Origin: Bacteroidales bacterium
GTDB lineage: Bacteria > Bacteroidota > Bacteroidia > Bacteroidales > UBA932
Direction: 5' to 3'
DNA length: 64,000 bases
Assembly: GCA_017535125.1 (NCBI GenBank)
Contig: JAFXUS010000032.1
Location: 53,417 to 117,416 of the forward strand
Position numbers and translations under genes: made by a program. The notes under the pieces are model-generated. The model searched no databases and had not been told where the DNA came from. It saw only the letters and a program-made list of their open reading frames with translations. Each line of letters starts with the position of its first letter. Position 1 is the stretch's first letter. Shown piece by piece: positions 8,159-16,500 of this stretch.

Positions 8159-11100
8159 CTATCTCGCAGCGACGATATCCAAAAGGTAGTGAGGGGTAAA
8201 GTACTTGTCCATGAACTGGTAGTAGCCGAGCAAGGGGAGCACGGCCTTGTACTGGTCGGCCAGTAGGCCTTGTTCGATATGCATGTCACCCGGCCCGGCG
8301 ATAACCAGGACGTTCTGGTTGTCGGCCGAGTACGCCTTCCATTCGACCTTGTCAGTGGACGGGTTGCCGCAGCGTGCAAAATTGGTCCACATCTGCTGAA
8401 CGGTCGTAAAGATCTCATCGGAGATGTTCGTGCCGTTGAAGGCGCTGCGTGTCCCGAAGCCGCGCATGTTGAACACGAACATAAGTTCCACGGAATGCGC
8501 TGCTCCCACATCCGGGTTGCTTCCCGGGTACGACCAGTAGTAGCAGAACGTCTTGTTGAACGCGCTCTGTGCGTCGAGTTGTTGGAGCATGGGGACCCTG
8601 AACATGAGTTCATTCATGAACTCCGTCTCGACAAGTCCCGGCTCCCGGGTCCTGCAGACCCGCTGGAACTCCTCGTAATACTTCTTGTCCTCTTCCTTCA
8701 GGCATTGGGCTGCGTCGCCCACGGCGCGAGCAGCGAATAACTTCTGCTCCTCCAGGTTCAGTTCCGCGCCTTCGCCCATGAACAGCCTGGCCTCATCGGC
8801 CGTGCTGCCCGCCAAGATGGAGATGTGCTTTGCATAGCCTTTCTTGTACAACTCGATGGGCGCCTCAGGGAGCACTTCGGTCCCGTAGTAGGGGCAGGAC
8901 GTGAACTGGCCCACCGCCTGTACATACGCCTCCTGTAGTTTCTCCTCGCTCAGCGCCATAATCTCGTCCATATTCTTGCAGCCGGTGTATTCAAGCAGCG
9001 CCTTGGTCTTGCCCTGTGCGGATTCGCAGCCGACCGGGAAGGCCAGGGTGGTGGAGCCGCTCTGTGCGATGACCTTCTGGAAATACCGGTTTGCCTCCTT
9101 CATGACCGGCAGGATGGAGACCGAGCCGCCGCCGGCGCTTTGTCCGAAGATGGTCACGTTGTCGGGGTCGCCGCCGAAAGCGGCGATGTTCTCGTGCACC
9201 CACCGGAGCGCCATAGCCTGGTCCAGCAGGCCGTTGCAGGGCGCCGTCTTGAAGTTCTCCCCGCCGGGTACCGACGAGAAGTCCATGAAGCCGTACATGT
9301 TCAGGCGGTAGTTGATGTTCACCATGATGATGTCGCTCTGCGCCTGGACCAGGTTGGCTCCGCTGTAGGAGGCCTCAGAGCCTGAGCCGACGACGTACGC
9401 CCCGCCGTGGATCCAGACCATGACCGGCTTCTTCGCGGTCTTGTCGTCGGTGTTGACCCAGATGTTCAGGTAGAGGCAGTCCTCGGATTCCAGTTGCTGA
9501 ACGCTGTCCGGGTAGCCGAGCGAGCCGAAAGCTCCCTTTCCGTAGTATTTGGCTTCAAAGACCCGGTCGCTCGCGTCCACGTACTCCGGCGCCTTGAAGC
9601 GGCGCTTGCCCACGGGCGCCTTCGCGTAAGGGATTCCCAGCCACGACGCGACCCCGTGTTCCTCCGTGCCCACGAAGGTGCCGTTCACGCACTTCACGGC
9701 ATGGGCCTTGTCGTAGTCTCCCGTGATTTCGCTGTTCAGGTACTCGTAATGCTCGAATCTGACTAAATCCTTGAATTCTCTTTTCTTGTCACTTATTCTT
9801 TTGCCACAGAAATATACCTCGTCCGGTTTGTTATAACTGAAACCCTCGTGCTCTACCGTGAGCAAGTCGTTGTCGAAGACCAGGAAGTCGGCATCCTTGC
9901 CGACCGTAATGGAACCCTTGGTGGCCTCGATGCCCAGTTGCCTGGCGCCGTTGATGGTATAGCCCAGGAGCATTTCTTCAATGCCCATCCTTTCGTCTTC
10001 AGGAGGAAATACCAAAGCAACTCTGGCGTATTCAGGGACCCTGGTCTTTTCTGTAGACTGGCGTGTCATGCCGATCTCCATACCGAGGTAGGGGCTCCAT
10101 GTCATAAAGTCTTCGAAGGTTATGTTATCACTTGACCAGGTCACCAGGGCACCGGAGTCCCAGATCGTTTTACAACGGAACTGCTTTCTGGAACGCTCCT
10201 CGCCCAGCCATACAGCACTGACTGCGGGGTCATCGGAATGCCACCACGGCGTGAAATTCGCGATGACGCCCAACTTCGCAAAACGATCCAGATCTGCATC
10301 GTCTTGAATCTCCAGATGGGCACAGGTAACCTTCACGTGGAAGTTGTCTCCCAACTCCTTTTCTGCCATTTCCACGCCGTCCAGCACCGTACGGGACGCA
10401 CGCTCCCCTACGGTGTGGAGATGCAGGTCCAGGTTGGCTTCATTGAGTTCCTTCAAAAGGGCTGCAATTCCCTCCGCGGAGAAGGCGGTAGAAGACCCTG
10501 TAGTATGGATATCTGCATAGGGCGTGACCATGGCCGCGGTGTGGATCTTCTGGGTGCCGTCCATGAAAATCTTCATGGTGTGGACCTTCACGTGCTCAGT
10601 ATTATACTCACGCTGGAAGCGCTTCAGCTCCTTCAGACCCTCCTCTGCATCCCGCTCTGCGTTGACCACAAGGCTGCCGTCAACATAAATGGGCAGTTTT
10701 CCCTGCTTGTCCAGTTCGCACAAGCGTTTGTAAACCTTCTCATGGAACTTCATATCCCCCGGAAGCCCGGCATCAAATACTGTGGATACTCCGTATTCGA
10801 CGGAGAAATCAATCCAACGTTGAAGCGCCGCATCAACCTGCTCGTCGGTCAACTCCATCGAGCTGTCCAGAATGATGGGGATTTCCGCCGCGCCTTCATA
10901 CATGTTCCCGGTCACATGTCCGTTCTTACGTACATAGTAGGCAAGTCCCGGGATGGGATCCGGCGTATCGTCCGTAATGCCGTGCCTCTGGAGAATCTTC
11001 GAGTTCACCCAGATGCTGTGTCCTTCCCCTTCCTGAATCTGAAGTTCGGCATTCGGACAGATGGCGTCCAGATCTTCTTTTACGAAATCCTCTCCTTCTT

Positions 11101-11524
11101 TCAGGAACTTTTTCTCCAGAAGGAATCTGTAACGCTTTTCGCCGGGATTCTCTTTAATATACTTCGCCATCATGCGCAGCGCGTCCTTTTTTCCATTGGG
11201 CTCAAGGCGCTCTCCCATAGGCGCGTACTCAAAACCCACCGGAATGGTTAAATGGACGTGGCTGTCGATGATGCCGGGCATGATGAATTTGCCACCAAGA
11301 TCCGTGACCTCTCCCTTGTACTTTGAGAGGCCGGCCTCATCTCCCACATAGACGAATTTGCCATCCTTCACCACCAGCGCGGTGGCCTGCGGATTGCTCT
11401 GGTCCGATGTGAACACCTTTGCATTCTTGATGATCAGGTCGGCCTTGTCAGCACAGGAACTAAAGGCAACGACCAAACCCAGAATAAGGGCGATAGGGAA
11501 TACCCACTGTTTGATATCTCTCAT
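8159..11524 (-). CDS. Lipoprotein fusion: YtcJ-type amidohydrolase + type B carboxylesterase
   Basis: One 1121-residue frame encodes two complete enzymes. Residues 1-24 form a lipoprotein signal (AFSSC, Cys24). About residues 28-590 are an amidohydrolase of the Amidohydro_3/YtcJ type: GIIDSHVHL supplies the metal-binding HxH, HLHTVGERASRTVLDG and TCAHLE give further His, and WSSDN the Asp. About residues 608-1121 are a carboxylesterase: nucleophile elbow FGQSAGGGS (Ser796), an Asp/Glu after the AGSTADEARLF block, and His in GAAHSVELMF. The join lies directly after the normal amidohydrolase C-terminus, with a linker of about 20 residues. Close unfused relatives sit nearby (18155-19810 and 14918-16468). 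Inferred role: cutting ester and amide/carbamate bonds of the same exported substrate. No break or frameshift was found across the join. Confidence 0.9.
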   Translation of the reverse strand: MRDIKQWVFPIALILGLVVAFSSCADKADLIIKNAKVFTSDQSNPQATALVVKDGKFVYVGDEAGLSKYKGEVTDLGGKFIMPGIIDSHVHLTIPVGFEYAPMGERLEPNGKKDALRMMAKYIKENPGEKRYRFLLEKKFLKEGEDFVKEDLDAICPNAELQIQEGEGHSIWVNSKILQRHGITDDTPDPIPGLAYYVRKNGHVTGNMYEGAAEIPIILDSSMELTDEQVDAALQRWIDFSVEYGVSTVFDAGLPGDMKFHEKVYKRLCELDKQGKLPIYVDGSLVVNAERDAEEGLKELKRFQREYNTEHVKVHTMKIFMDGTQKIHTAAMVTPYADIHTTGSSTAFSAEGIAALLKELNEANLDLHLHTVGERASRTVLDGVEMAEKELGDNFHVKVTCAHLEIQDDADLDRFAKLGVIANFTPWWHSDDPAVSAVWLGEERSRKQFRCKTIWDSGALVTWSSDNITFEDFMTWSPYLGMEIGMTRQSTEKTRVPEYARVALVFPPEDERMGIEEMLLGYTINGARQLGIEATKGSITVGKDADFLVFDNDLLTVEHEGFSYNKPDEVYFCGKRISDKKREFKDLVRFEHYEYLNSEITGDYDKAHAVKCVNGTFVGTEEHGVASWLGIPYAKAPVGKRRFKAPEYVDASDRVFEAKYYGKGAFGSLGYPDSVQQLESEDCLYLNIWVNTDDKTAKKPVMVWIHGGAYVVGSGSEASYSGANLVQAQSDIIMVNINYRLNMYGFMDFSSVPGGENFKTAPCNGLLDQAMALRWVHENIAAFGGDPDNVTIFGQSAGGGSVSILPVMKEANRYFQKVIAQSGSTTLAFPVGCESAQGKTKALLEYTGCKNMDEIMALSEEKLQEAYVQAVGQFTSCPYYGTEVLPEAPIELYKKGYAKHISILAGSTADEARLFMGEGAELNLEEQKLFAARAVGDAAQCLKEEDKKYYEEFQRVCRTREPGLVETEFMNELMFRVPMLQQLDAQSAFNKTFCYYWSYPGSNPDVGAAHSVELMFVFNMRGFGTRSAFNGTNISDEIFTTVQQMWTNFARCGNPSTDKVEWKAYSADNQNVLVIAGPGDMHIEQGLLADQYKAVLPLLGYYQFMDKYFTPHYLLDIVAAR

Positions 11525-11551
11525 GGTTTTGTATTATTTGTATGTTTACTA

Positions 11552-11908
11552 TTAAGGCTTATAAACATAAGGACTTTCGCTCACGGGGCCGACATTGCCG
11601 CCGACGGTCACCTTGCCGATACTGACATAATCCACGCCGCCGCCGATGCCGCCCACCATTCGCGCATTGCCCACGCTGATGATTCCTTCGAGATGAAGAT
11701 AACTACCGTTTACTTCGTCATTCCAATGGTCACGGGCGTATGCCAGTTGGGCTTTGTTTTGAATCCTGATAGTAGTCTTGTCTTTTAAAGGTGGCTCCTC
11801 TCGCGTCAGGCCGTTCCAGGAGCCATAATTCTGTGCCTTGGCTCCCTGCGCGAAGCCGCAGAGCAGCAGCGCAACAAAAAGGAGTTTCAATTTCATTGCG
11901 CGTCTCAT
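11552..11908 (-). CDS. Small secreted protein of unknown function
   Basis: A 118-residue frame with a signal peptide (KLKLLFVALLLCGFAQGAKAQ). A second ATG at 11896 gives MKLKLLFVA and is an equally good start. The mature part is about 93 residues: NYGSWNGLTREEPPLKDKTT, then IRIQNKAQLAYARDHWND, which looks like the opening of adhesin-like or GLUG-type secreted modules, and a Gly/Val-rich end. I do not recognise a family. It starts 4 bp after the stop of the 107-residue gene and is followed 27 bp later by the fusion hydrolase, so it belongs to the same transcript. Confidence 0.6.
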   Translation of the reverse strand: MRRAMKLKLLFVALLLCGFAQGAKAQNYGSWNGLTREEPPLKDKTTIRIQNKAQLAYARDHWNDEVNGSYLHLEGIISVGNARMVGGIGGGVDYVSIGKVTVGGNVGPVSESPYVYKP

Positions 11909-11912
11909 AATA

Positions 11913-12236
11913 TTACTGCAGTTCTTCTTTTATATAATACGCCCTCACCTTGCTCTCGGTTATCAGGACGGATTCCTGATGGAAAAAGGCGCAGAGATCT
12001 CTTGCGATGCTGTCCACAACACCTATATCGGGGTCAAGCAAACAAAGGACAAGGGTCTTTTCCTGCGTATAATCACCATTTTCGTGGAAATAGCCACCTT
12101 CCGAAACAATAAACGAGAAAGGGACATGGTAACTCTGACATACGTTCTTCATGATATCAACGTACACCTTCGTCGGATGCTCCTGCTGCTTGGTAACAGC
12201 ATCGTTCAAGCCCACGCTAATTGTTATCTCTGTCAT
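11913..12236 (-). CDS. Small cytosolic protein, possibly DUF3574-like
   Basis: This 107-residue protein has no signal peptide: MTEITISVGLNDAVTKQQEH followed by KVYVDIMKNVCQSYHVPFSF. The pattern of two alpha/beta units, a variable loop (EGGYFHENGDYTQEKT) and the end FFHQESVLITESKVRAYYI recalls DUF3574-type proteins, where a QESVL segment also occurs near the end. This is a weak resemblance made by eye. It sits between the PheC-like gene (26 bp) and the small secreted protein (4 bp). Function unknown. Confidence 0.55.
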   Translation of the reverse strand: MTEITISVGLNDAVTKQQEHPTKVYVDIMKNVCQSYHVPFSFIVSEGGYFHENGDYTQEKTLVLCLLDPDIGVVDSIARDLCAFFHQESVLITESKVRAYYIKEELQ

Positions 12237-12262
12237 GTTTTTCCTTGTTGTTATGTTTTAGT

Positions 12263-13084
12263 TTAATACGCGTAGATTAGTCCATGCTTTTCATGGAGCT
12301 GGCGGAGGCGGCCGTCGGCCTTCATCTGACGGATGGTGGCGTTCACGACGTCCATCAGGTCCTCCTGCCCTTTCCGCATCAACACGCCTATCTGTCCGCG
12401 TGTAAAGGGCTTGTCCAGCAGCGGGGCGGCGAGGCGCGTATCGTTCTGCACGTACCACGGGGCCTCGGTGATCTCGGTGATCATGATGTCGGCGTTCCCC
12501 TCGGCCACCTGGTTGGGGATTTCTTCATTCTTGTCGAAGACGATGAGCGTACAATTGGGAAGGTTGGCCCGGGCGAACTTCTCATTGAGACCACCGGGGT
12601 TCACCATCACGCGCACTTCGGGATGATTGAGGTCTTCCTGACAAGTATACTTTCCCGTATCCTCTTTCCGGCAGAGGATGGTCTTTCCGTTGCCCAGATA
12701 ACCTTCGGACATGTCCATCGTCTCAAGCCGGGTGTCCGTTATGGTGATGCCGCCGATGGCGAAGTCGAACAGCGCCGGATCCAGGACATCGGCCGTCAAG
12801 GTAGGCCAGGAAGTGGGAACGTACGTGACAGAGACGTTCATCTTCTTTGCAATCTCTCCTGCGATATCCAGATCAAATCCCCAGTATGTCCCCGTTTCCG
12901 GCTCCTTGTAGCTGAGCGGCCGATAGTCTCCCGTGGTGCCCACGAGCACGGTTCCCCGCTGTTGAATCCTGGCCACAGTGGGCGAATCCGGCTCAGCTGC
13001 CGTTCTGCAGGAGACGCCGCAGCCCAGGACAACCAGGGCCAGCGAGGCAAGCGTAGCAATTGACAAGAATATCCGTTTATTCAT
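12263..13084 (-). CDS. Periplasmic SBP-fold lipoprotein resembling cyclohexadienyl dehydratase (PheC)
   Basis: This 273-residue protein has a lipoprotein signal (MNKRIFLSIATLASLALVVLGC, Cys22). The body is an SBP_bac_3 fold. Blocks shared with the PheC branch, from memory, are TTGDYRPLSYK, FDLDIAGEIAKK, VPTSWPTL, IGGITITDTRLE, and the very characteristic VNPGGLNEKFARANL. The Glu in MITEITEAPWY lines up with the Glu of the DAIEAR stretch of PheC, which I believe is the catalytic one. There are no ABC permease or ATPase genes anywhere near, which favours an enzyme or sensor over a transport receptor. PheC converts prephenate/arogenate to phenylpyruvate/Phe in the periplasm. An amino-acid-binding role remains possible. 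Neighbours are the lipoprotein GpmI (64 bp) and the 107-aa gene. Confidence 0.7.
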   Translation of the reverse strand: MNKRIFLSIATLASLALVVLGCGVSCRTAAEPDSPTVARIQQRGTVLVGTTGDYRPLSYKEPETGTYWGFDLDIAGEIAKKMNVSVTYVPTSWPTLTADVLDPALFDFAIGGITITDTRLETMDMSEGYLGNGKTILCRKEDTGKYTCQEDLNHPEVRVMVNPGGLNEKFARANLPNCTLIVFDKNEEIPNQVAEGNADIMITEITEAPWYVQNDTRLAAPLLDKPFTRGQIGVLMRKGQEDLMDVVNATIRQMKADGRLRQLHEKHGLIYAY

Positions 13085-13148
13085 AATGCTTGAATCGTGC
13101 TTATTCCTGTTTCACCCAGGTTGATTTGCTTTGCTTCCATTACGATCA

Positions 13149-14780
13149 TTATTTCTTGCTCAGCAACGACCGGCCCGTCATTTCCTCGGGTTGTGCCAGG
13201 CCCATGATGTGGAGGATGGTTGGGGCTACGTCGGCCAGAACGCCGTCCTGCACCGTTGCGTTCCCGTTCTCCGTAACATATATGAAAGGAACCGGGTTCG
13301 TGGAATGGGCCGTATTGGGCGTCCCATCGGCATTGAGGGCGTGGTCGGCATTCCCGTGATCGGCCGTAATAATGGTTTCATAGCCCATAGCCCTGGCGGT
13401 TTCCACCACTTCATTCAGGCAGTTATCAATCACCTTCACGGCCGTCTCAATCGCGGGGTATACGCCCGAGTGGCCCACCATATCGGCATTGGCGAAATTC
13501 ACCACAATCCAATCATATTTGTTTGTCTTGAGCGCCTCTACCAGTTTGTCCTTCACCTCGTAGGCAGACATTTCGGGCTTGAGATCATAGGTAGCCACCG
13601 CGGGAGAAGTCACAAGGATACGTTCCTCCCCTTCAAACGGTTCTTCACGGCCTCCATTGATGAAGGAGGTCACGTGGGCGTATTTCTCGGTCTCGGCGAT
13701 ATGCAGCTGCTTCAAGCCCTTGCTGGATATATATTCCCCCAGGGTGTTATTCAAGTTGTCCTTAGGGAAAATGACATGAACCCCCGTGAAGGTATCATCA
13801 TACGGCGTCATGCAGTAGTACTGCAGGTTGGGGATGGTCGTCATGCCCTGCTCCGGCATGTCCTGCTGCGTGAGGGCGATGGTCAGCTCCTTGGCGCGGT
13901 CGCTGCGGAAGTTGAAGAAGATGACCACGTCGCCTTCCTTGATGCGGCCGTCGATGTTGCCGTTGACCAGCGGCTCCATGAACTCGTCGGTGTTCTTGTG
14001 CTCCTCGGTGTGGCTGTCGTAGCACGACTGTACACCCGCCACCATGTCGTCCACCTCGCGGCCCTTGCCATTTACGATGAGGTCGTAGGCCAGTTTGATT
14101 CGGTCCCAATGCTTGTCACGGTCCATAGCATAATATCGGCCGATGACGGTGGCCACCACGCCGGTGCCAGCTGTCTGCATATGCTGCTGCAGATCGATGA
14201 TGAAGCCCTTGCCGGCCATAGGGTCCATATCACGGCCGTCCATGAAGCAATGGACGTAGCAGTTAAAGATGTTGTACTCTTTGGCTATGTCCAGGAGCTT
14301 CAGCAGATGGTCCAGCGAAGAGTGAACGCCGCCGGTGGACGTGAGGCCCATCAGGTGAAGGCTCTTGCCGCTGGACTTGGCATAGCTGAAGGCCGCCTTA
14401 ATCTCCGGGTTCTCAAGGATGGAGTTGTCGGCACAGGCGCGGTTGATCTTCACCAGGTCCTGATAAACCACACGCCCGGCGCCAATGTTCAGGTGACCCG
14501 TCTCCGAGTTACCCATCTGCCCGTCGGGAAGGCCCACGTATTCACCCGAAGCCTGTAACTGGGAGTTGGGATAGTTAGCCATCAAATTGTCTATGTAAGG
14601 GGTTGGTGACTGCGCAATCACGTCGTCCTTGCCCTTGTCGCCGATGCCCCAACCATCCAGAATGATCAAAAGCGCTTTCTTGCCGACATCGTCGGGCCTA
14701 TCGCCTTTTGTGCACGCCGGAAACACCGCCACGACGCATACGAGGGCGGCGGCACACAGGCAACGAAAAGACTTTTTCAT
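13149..14780 (-). CDS. gpmI: Cofactor-independent phosphoglycerate mutase with lipoprotein signal
   Basis: The 543-residue product starts at ATG 14780 with [20 protein letters not shown] and a PAC lipobox (Cys23). The catalytic region then begins directly: [17 protein letters not shown]. All the usual iPGM landmarks are present: [16 protein letters not shown] with the phosphorylated Ser, [60 protein letters not shown] and [10 protein letters not shown]. All Asp/His metal ligands and the Ser therefore seem intact. iPGM normally interconverts 2- and 3-phosphoglycerate in the cytosol, so an envelope-anchored copy is unexpected. No second gpmI is in the window. Either it acts on an exported phosphorylated compound or the signal is misread, but the hydrophobic run plus Cys is hard to explain otherwise. 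Confidence 0.9.
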   Translation of the reverse strand: MKKSFRCLCAAALVCVVAVFPACTKGDRPDDVGKKALLIILDGWGIGDKGKDDVIAQSPTPYIDNLMANYPNSQLQASGEYVGLPDGQMGNSETGHLNIGAGRVVYQDLVKINRACADNSILENPEIKAAFSYAKSSGKSLHLMGLTSTGGVHSSLDHLLKLLDIAKEYNIFNCYVHCFMDGRDMDPMAGKGFIIDLQQHMQTAGTGVVATVIGRYYAMDRDKHWDRIKLAYDLIVNGKGREVDDMVAGVQSCYDSHTEEHKNTDEFMEPLVNGNIDGRIKEGDVVIFFNFRSDRAKELTIALTQQDMPEQGMTTIPNLQYYCMTPYDDTFTGVHVIFPKDNLNNTLGEYISSKGLKQLHIAETEKYAHVTSFINGGREEPFEGEERILVTSPAVATYDLKPEMSAYEVKDKLVEALKTNKYDWIVVNFANADMVGHSGVYPAIETAVKVIDNCLNEVVETARAMGYETIITADHGNADHALNADGTPNTAHSTNPVPFIYVTENGNATVQDGVLADVAPTILHIMGLAQPEEMTGRSLLSKK

Positions 14781-14798
14781 AATCAATCTGGATTATTC

Positions 14799-14917
14799 CT
14801 AAAGCATGTACACCCAGTCGCCGCTCACCATCGTTCGCAGCACCTGAGTATCGGCAATGTGCTCGGGATCGCAGGACATGATGTCATGTTTTTCTTCTTG
14901 GTCTTTTAAGTTTCGCG
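14799..14917 (-). pseudogene. C-terminal remnant of an amidohydrolase gene
   Basis: The gap between the esterase and GpmI genes holds an open frame ending in TAG at 14799-14801. It reads EKHDIMSCDPEHIADTQVLR and then TMVSGDWVYML. This is the typical end of a YtcJ-type amidohydrolase (DI-x4-P-E-x-I-x-D-T-x-V-L-x-T-x-V-x-G-x-x-V-Y). It differs from the C-termini of the three amidohydrolases in this window, so it derives from a fourth gene whose main body is gone. The frame remains open upstream into the esterase 3' end. The first ATG in frame is at 14879. Confidence 0.65.
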
Positions 14918-16468
14918 TTAACAGACTCTCTTGGAAGACCCGTTTCCAAGGCGCCGTGCCCAGGACATCATCAGGTCTTCCCGTCTTCCGAAAATATCCT
15001 TCTGCATGCCGATGGCATCATCGAAGACCATCGTCTGGCGGTCGTCCCCGGAAAACTTCTTCCACGCGTATTTGCCGGTGGAAGGGTTGCCCGTCCGGGC
15101 GAAATTGGTCCACATCTCCTTGACGACATGGCGGAACTCGCAGTCTTCGGTGGAAACGGTCTCTCCGCTTCCCATCGGGTCCGCTGAGGGATTGTCGAAC
15201 AGGTACGGAATCTCGGCCGCGTGTATCGCTCCCAGCTCTGGGGTCGTGACCGGCTTTCTGACGAAGTACATATAGGTGTTACCGCCGGCGGCAGCGTGCC
15301 GGATGGCCATATCGGTGTTACCGGCGCGGAAGTTGATGTCATTGCAGTATTGCTCCAGCTTCTTCAGTTCGCTTTCACCAGCCATCGTAGCCATAAACTC
15401 ATCGTACATGGCCTTCTCCTGGTCGTTCAGTAGCGCACGGTCCCGCTTCGCAATCCACCTAAGCGTATCCGCAAAGCCTTCTTCGCCTCCCTCGGACGGA
15501 ACGAAGTACCGGATTTCGTCCTGGTTGGACCCCAGCATCAGATCAATCTTCGCCCTTTTCTCATCTCCCCACATCCTGTACAGGTCCGCCCTGTCCTCGG
15601 GCAGCGTGACGCCGTCCAGGAGCGGGAAGTTGGCAAATCCAAGAAGGCAATTCTTGTCAATCATGCCTGCTTTCAGGGTGGCTTCGAGGAGCTGCCCGGT
15701 GGTGAGGGTCATCAGCTCGTCCATGGTCTGGCAGCCCGTTGCGGTGAGGAAGTTCTGCGTGACGTGGATGCCGTGCTCCATGGTGTCGGTGTAGGCGATA
15801 TTGGCGCTCTGCGCGATGATTCTGCGGAAGAGCCCCTCGCTTCCTTTAATGAGCGGGAGGAACGTGACGCTTGCCGAGCCTGCCGACTCGCCGAAGATGG
15901 TCACGTTGTCCGGGTCGCCGCCGAAGCCGGCGATGTTTTTCTGTATCCACCTGAGGGCCTCCAGCTGGTCCAGCAGGCCCAGGTTGCCGGCCTCCTTGAA
16001 ATTCTCTCCGCCGGGAACCCGCTCAAAGTTCATGAAGCCCAGGAAGCCGAGCCGGTAGTCGATGGACACAAACAGGATGTCTGGGCACTGTTTGGCGATG
16101 TTGGTAAGGTTATAGAGGGGCGACGCCTGGGATTCGGAGCAAAACCCGCCGCCGTGAATCCACACCATCACCGGCTTCTTGCCGCCGGGGCAGCTGGTAT
16201 TGCAATATATGTTCAGTACCAGGCAGTCTTCGCCGAACTCCGCCGTTCCCATGGAGTCGTTCATAGGCCCGATGGGAACGTGGCCGGGCCTTGTTGCGTC
16301 GTAAACGCCGTCATCGTCTGCGGCAGGCAGGGCCTTCTGCCAACGGAGTTTCCCCAGCGGCTGCGTTGCGTAGGGGATGCCCTTCCAGATAATTAACTCA
16401 TCCGTCTCCTTACCGACGAAAGTACCGTTATTGCACTTGACGGCCAGTTTTGTATTGTCTTGTTTCAT
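14918..16468 (-). CDS. Type B carboxylesterase (cytosolic)
   Basis: A 516-residue alpha/beta-hydrolase of the carboxylesterase/cholinesterase family, without signal peptide (MKQDNTKLAVKCNNGTFVGK). It has the oxyanion block KPVMVWIHGGGF, the elbow FGESAGSASV (Ser195) and the His in GAIHAAEIPYLF. It is clearly related to the esterase half of the fusion lipoprotein (shared VKCxNGTFVG, GIPYA, AFGGDPDNVTIFG, NFARTGNPST) but is probably cytosolic. It is 32 bp downstream of the amidohydrolase gene 16501-18138 and is followed by the amidohydrolase remnant. It should hydrolyse carboxylic esters; the natural substrate is unknown. Confidence 0.9.
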   Translation of the reverse strand: MKQDNTKLAVKCNNGTFVGKETDELIIWKGIPYATQPLGKLRWQKALPAADDDGVYDATRPGHVPIGPMNDSMGTAEFGEDCLVLNIYCNTSCPGGKKPVMVWIHGGGFCSESQASPLYNLTNIAKQCPDILFVSIDYRLGFLGFMNFERVPGGENFKEAGNLGLLDQLEALRWIQKNIAGFGGDPDNVTIFGESAGSASVTFLPLIKGSEGLFRRIIAQSANIAYTDTMEHGIHVTQNFLTATGCQTMDELMTLTTGQLLEATLKAGMIDKNCLLGFANFPLLDGVTLPEDRADLYRMWGDEKRAKIDLMLGSNQDEIRYFVPSEGGEEGFADTLRWIAKRDRALLNDQEKAMYDEFMATMAGESELKKLEQYCNDINFRAGNTDMAIRHAAAGGNTYMYFVRKPVTTPELGAIHAAEIPYLFDNPSADPMGSGETVSTEDCEFRHVVKEMWTNFARTGNPSTGKYAWKKFSGDDRQTMVFDDAIGMQKDIFGRREDLMMSWARRLGNGSSKRVC

Positions 16469-16500
16469 GAATTAAACTCTCCGTTAAAATGTTTTAGGAA

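Noticed and set aside
12263..13084. ABC transporter substrate-binding protein for amino acids
   Set aside because: It has the fold, but no permease or ATPase genes are nearby and its motifs are closer to PheC. Kept only as an alternative.
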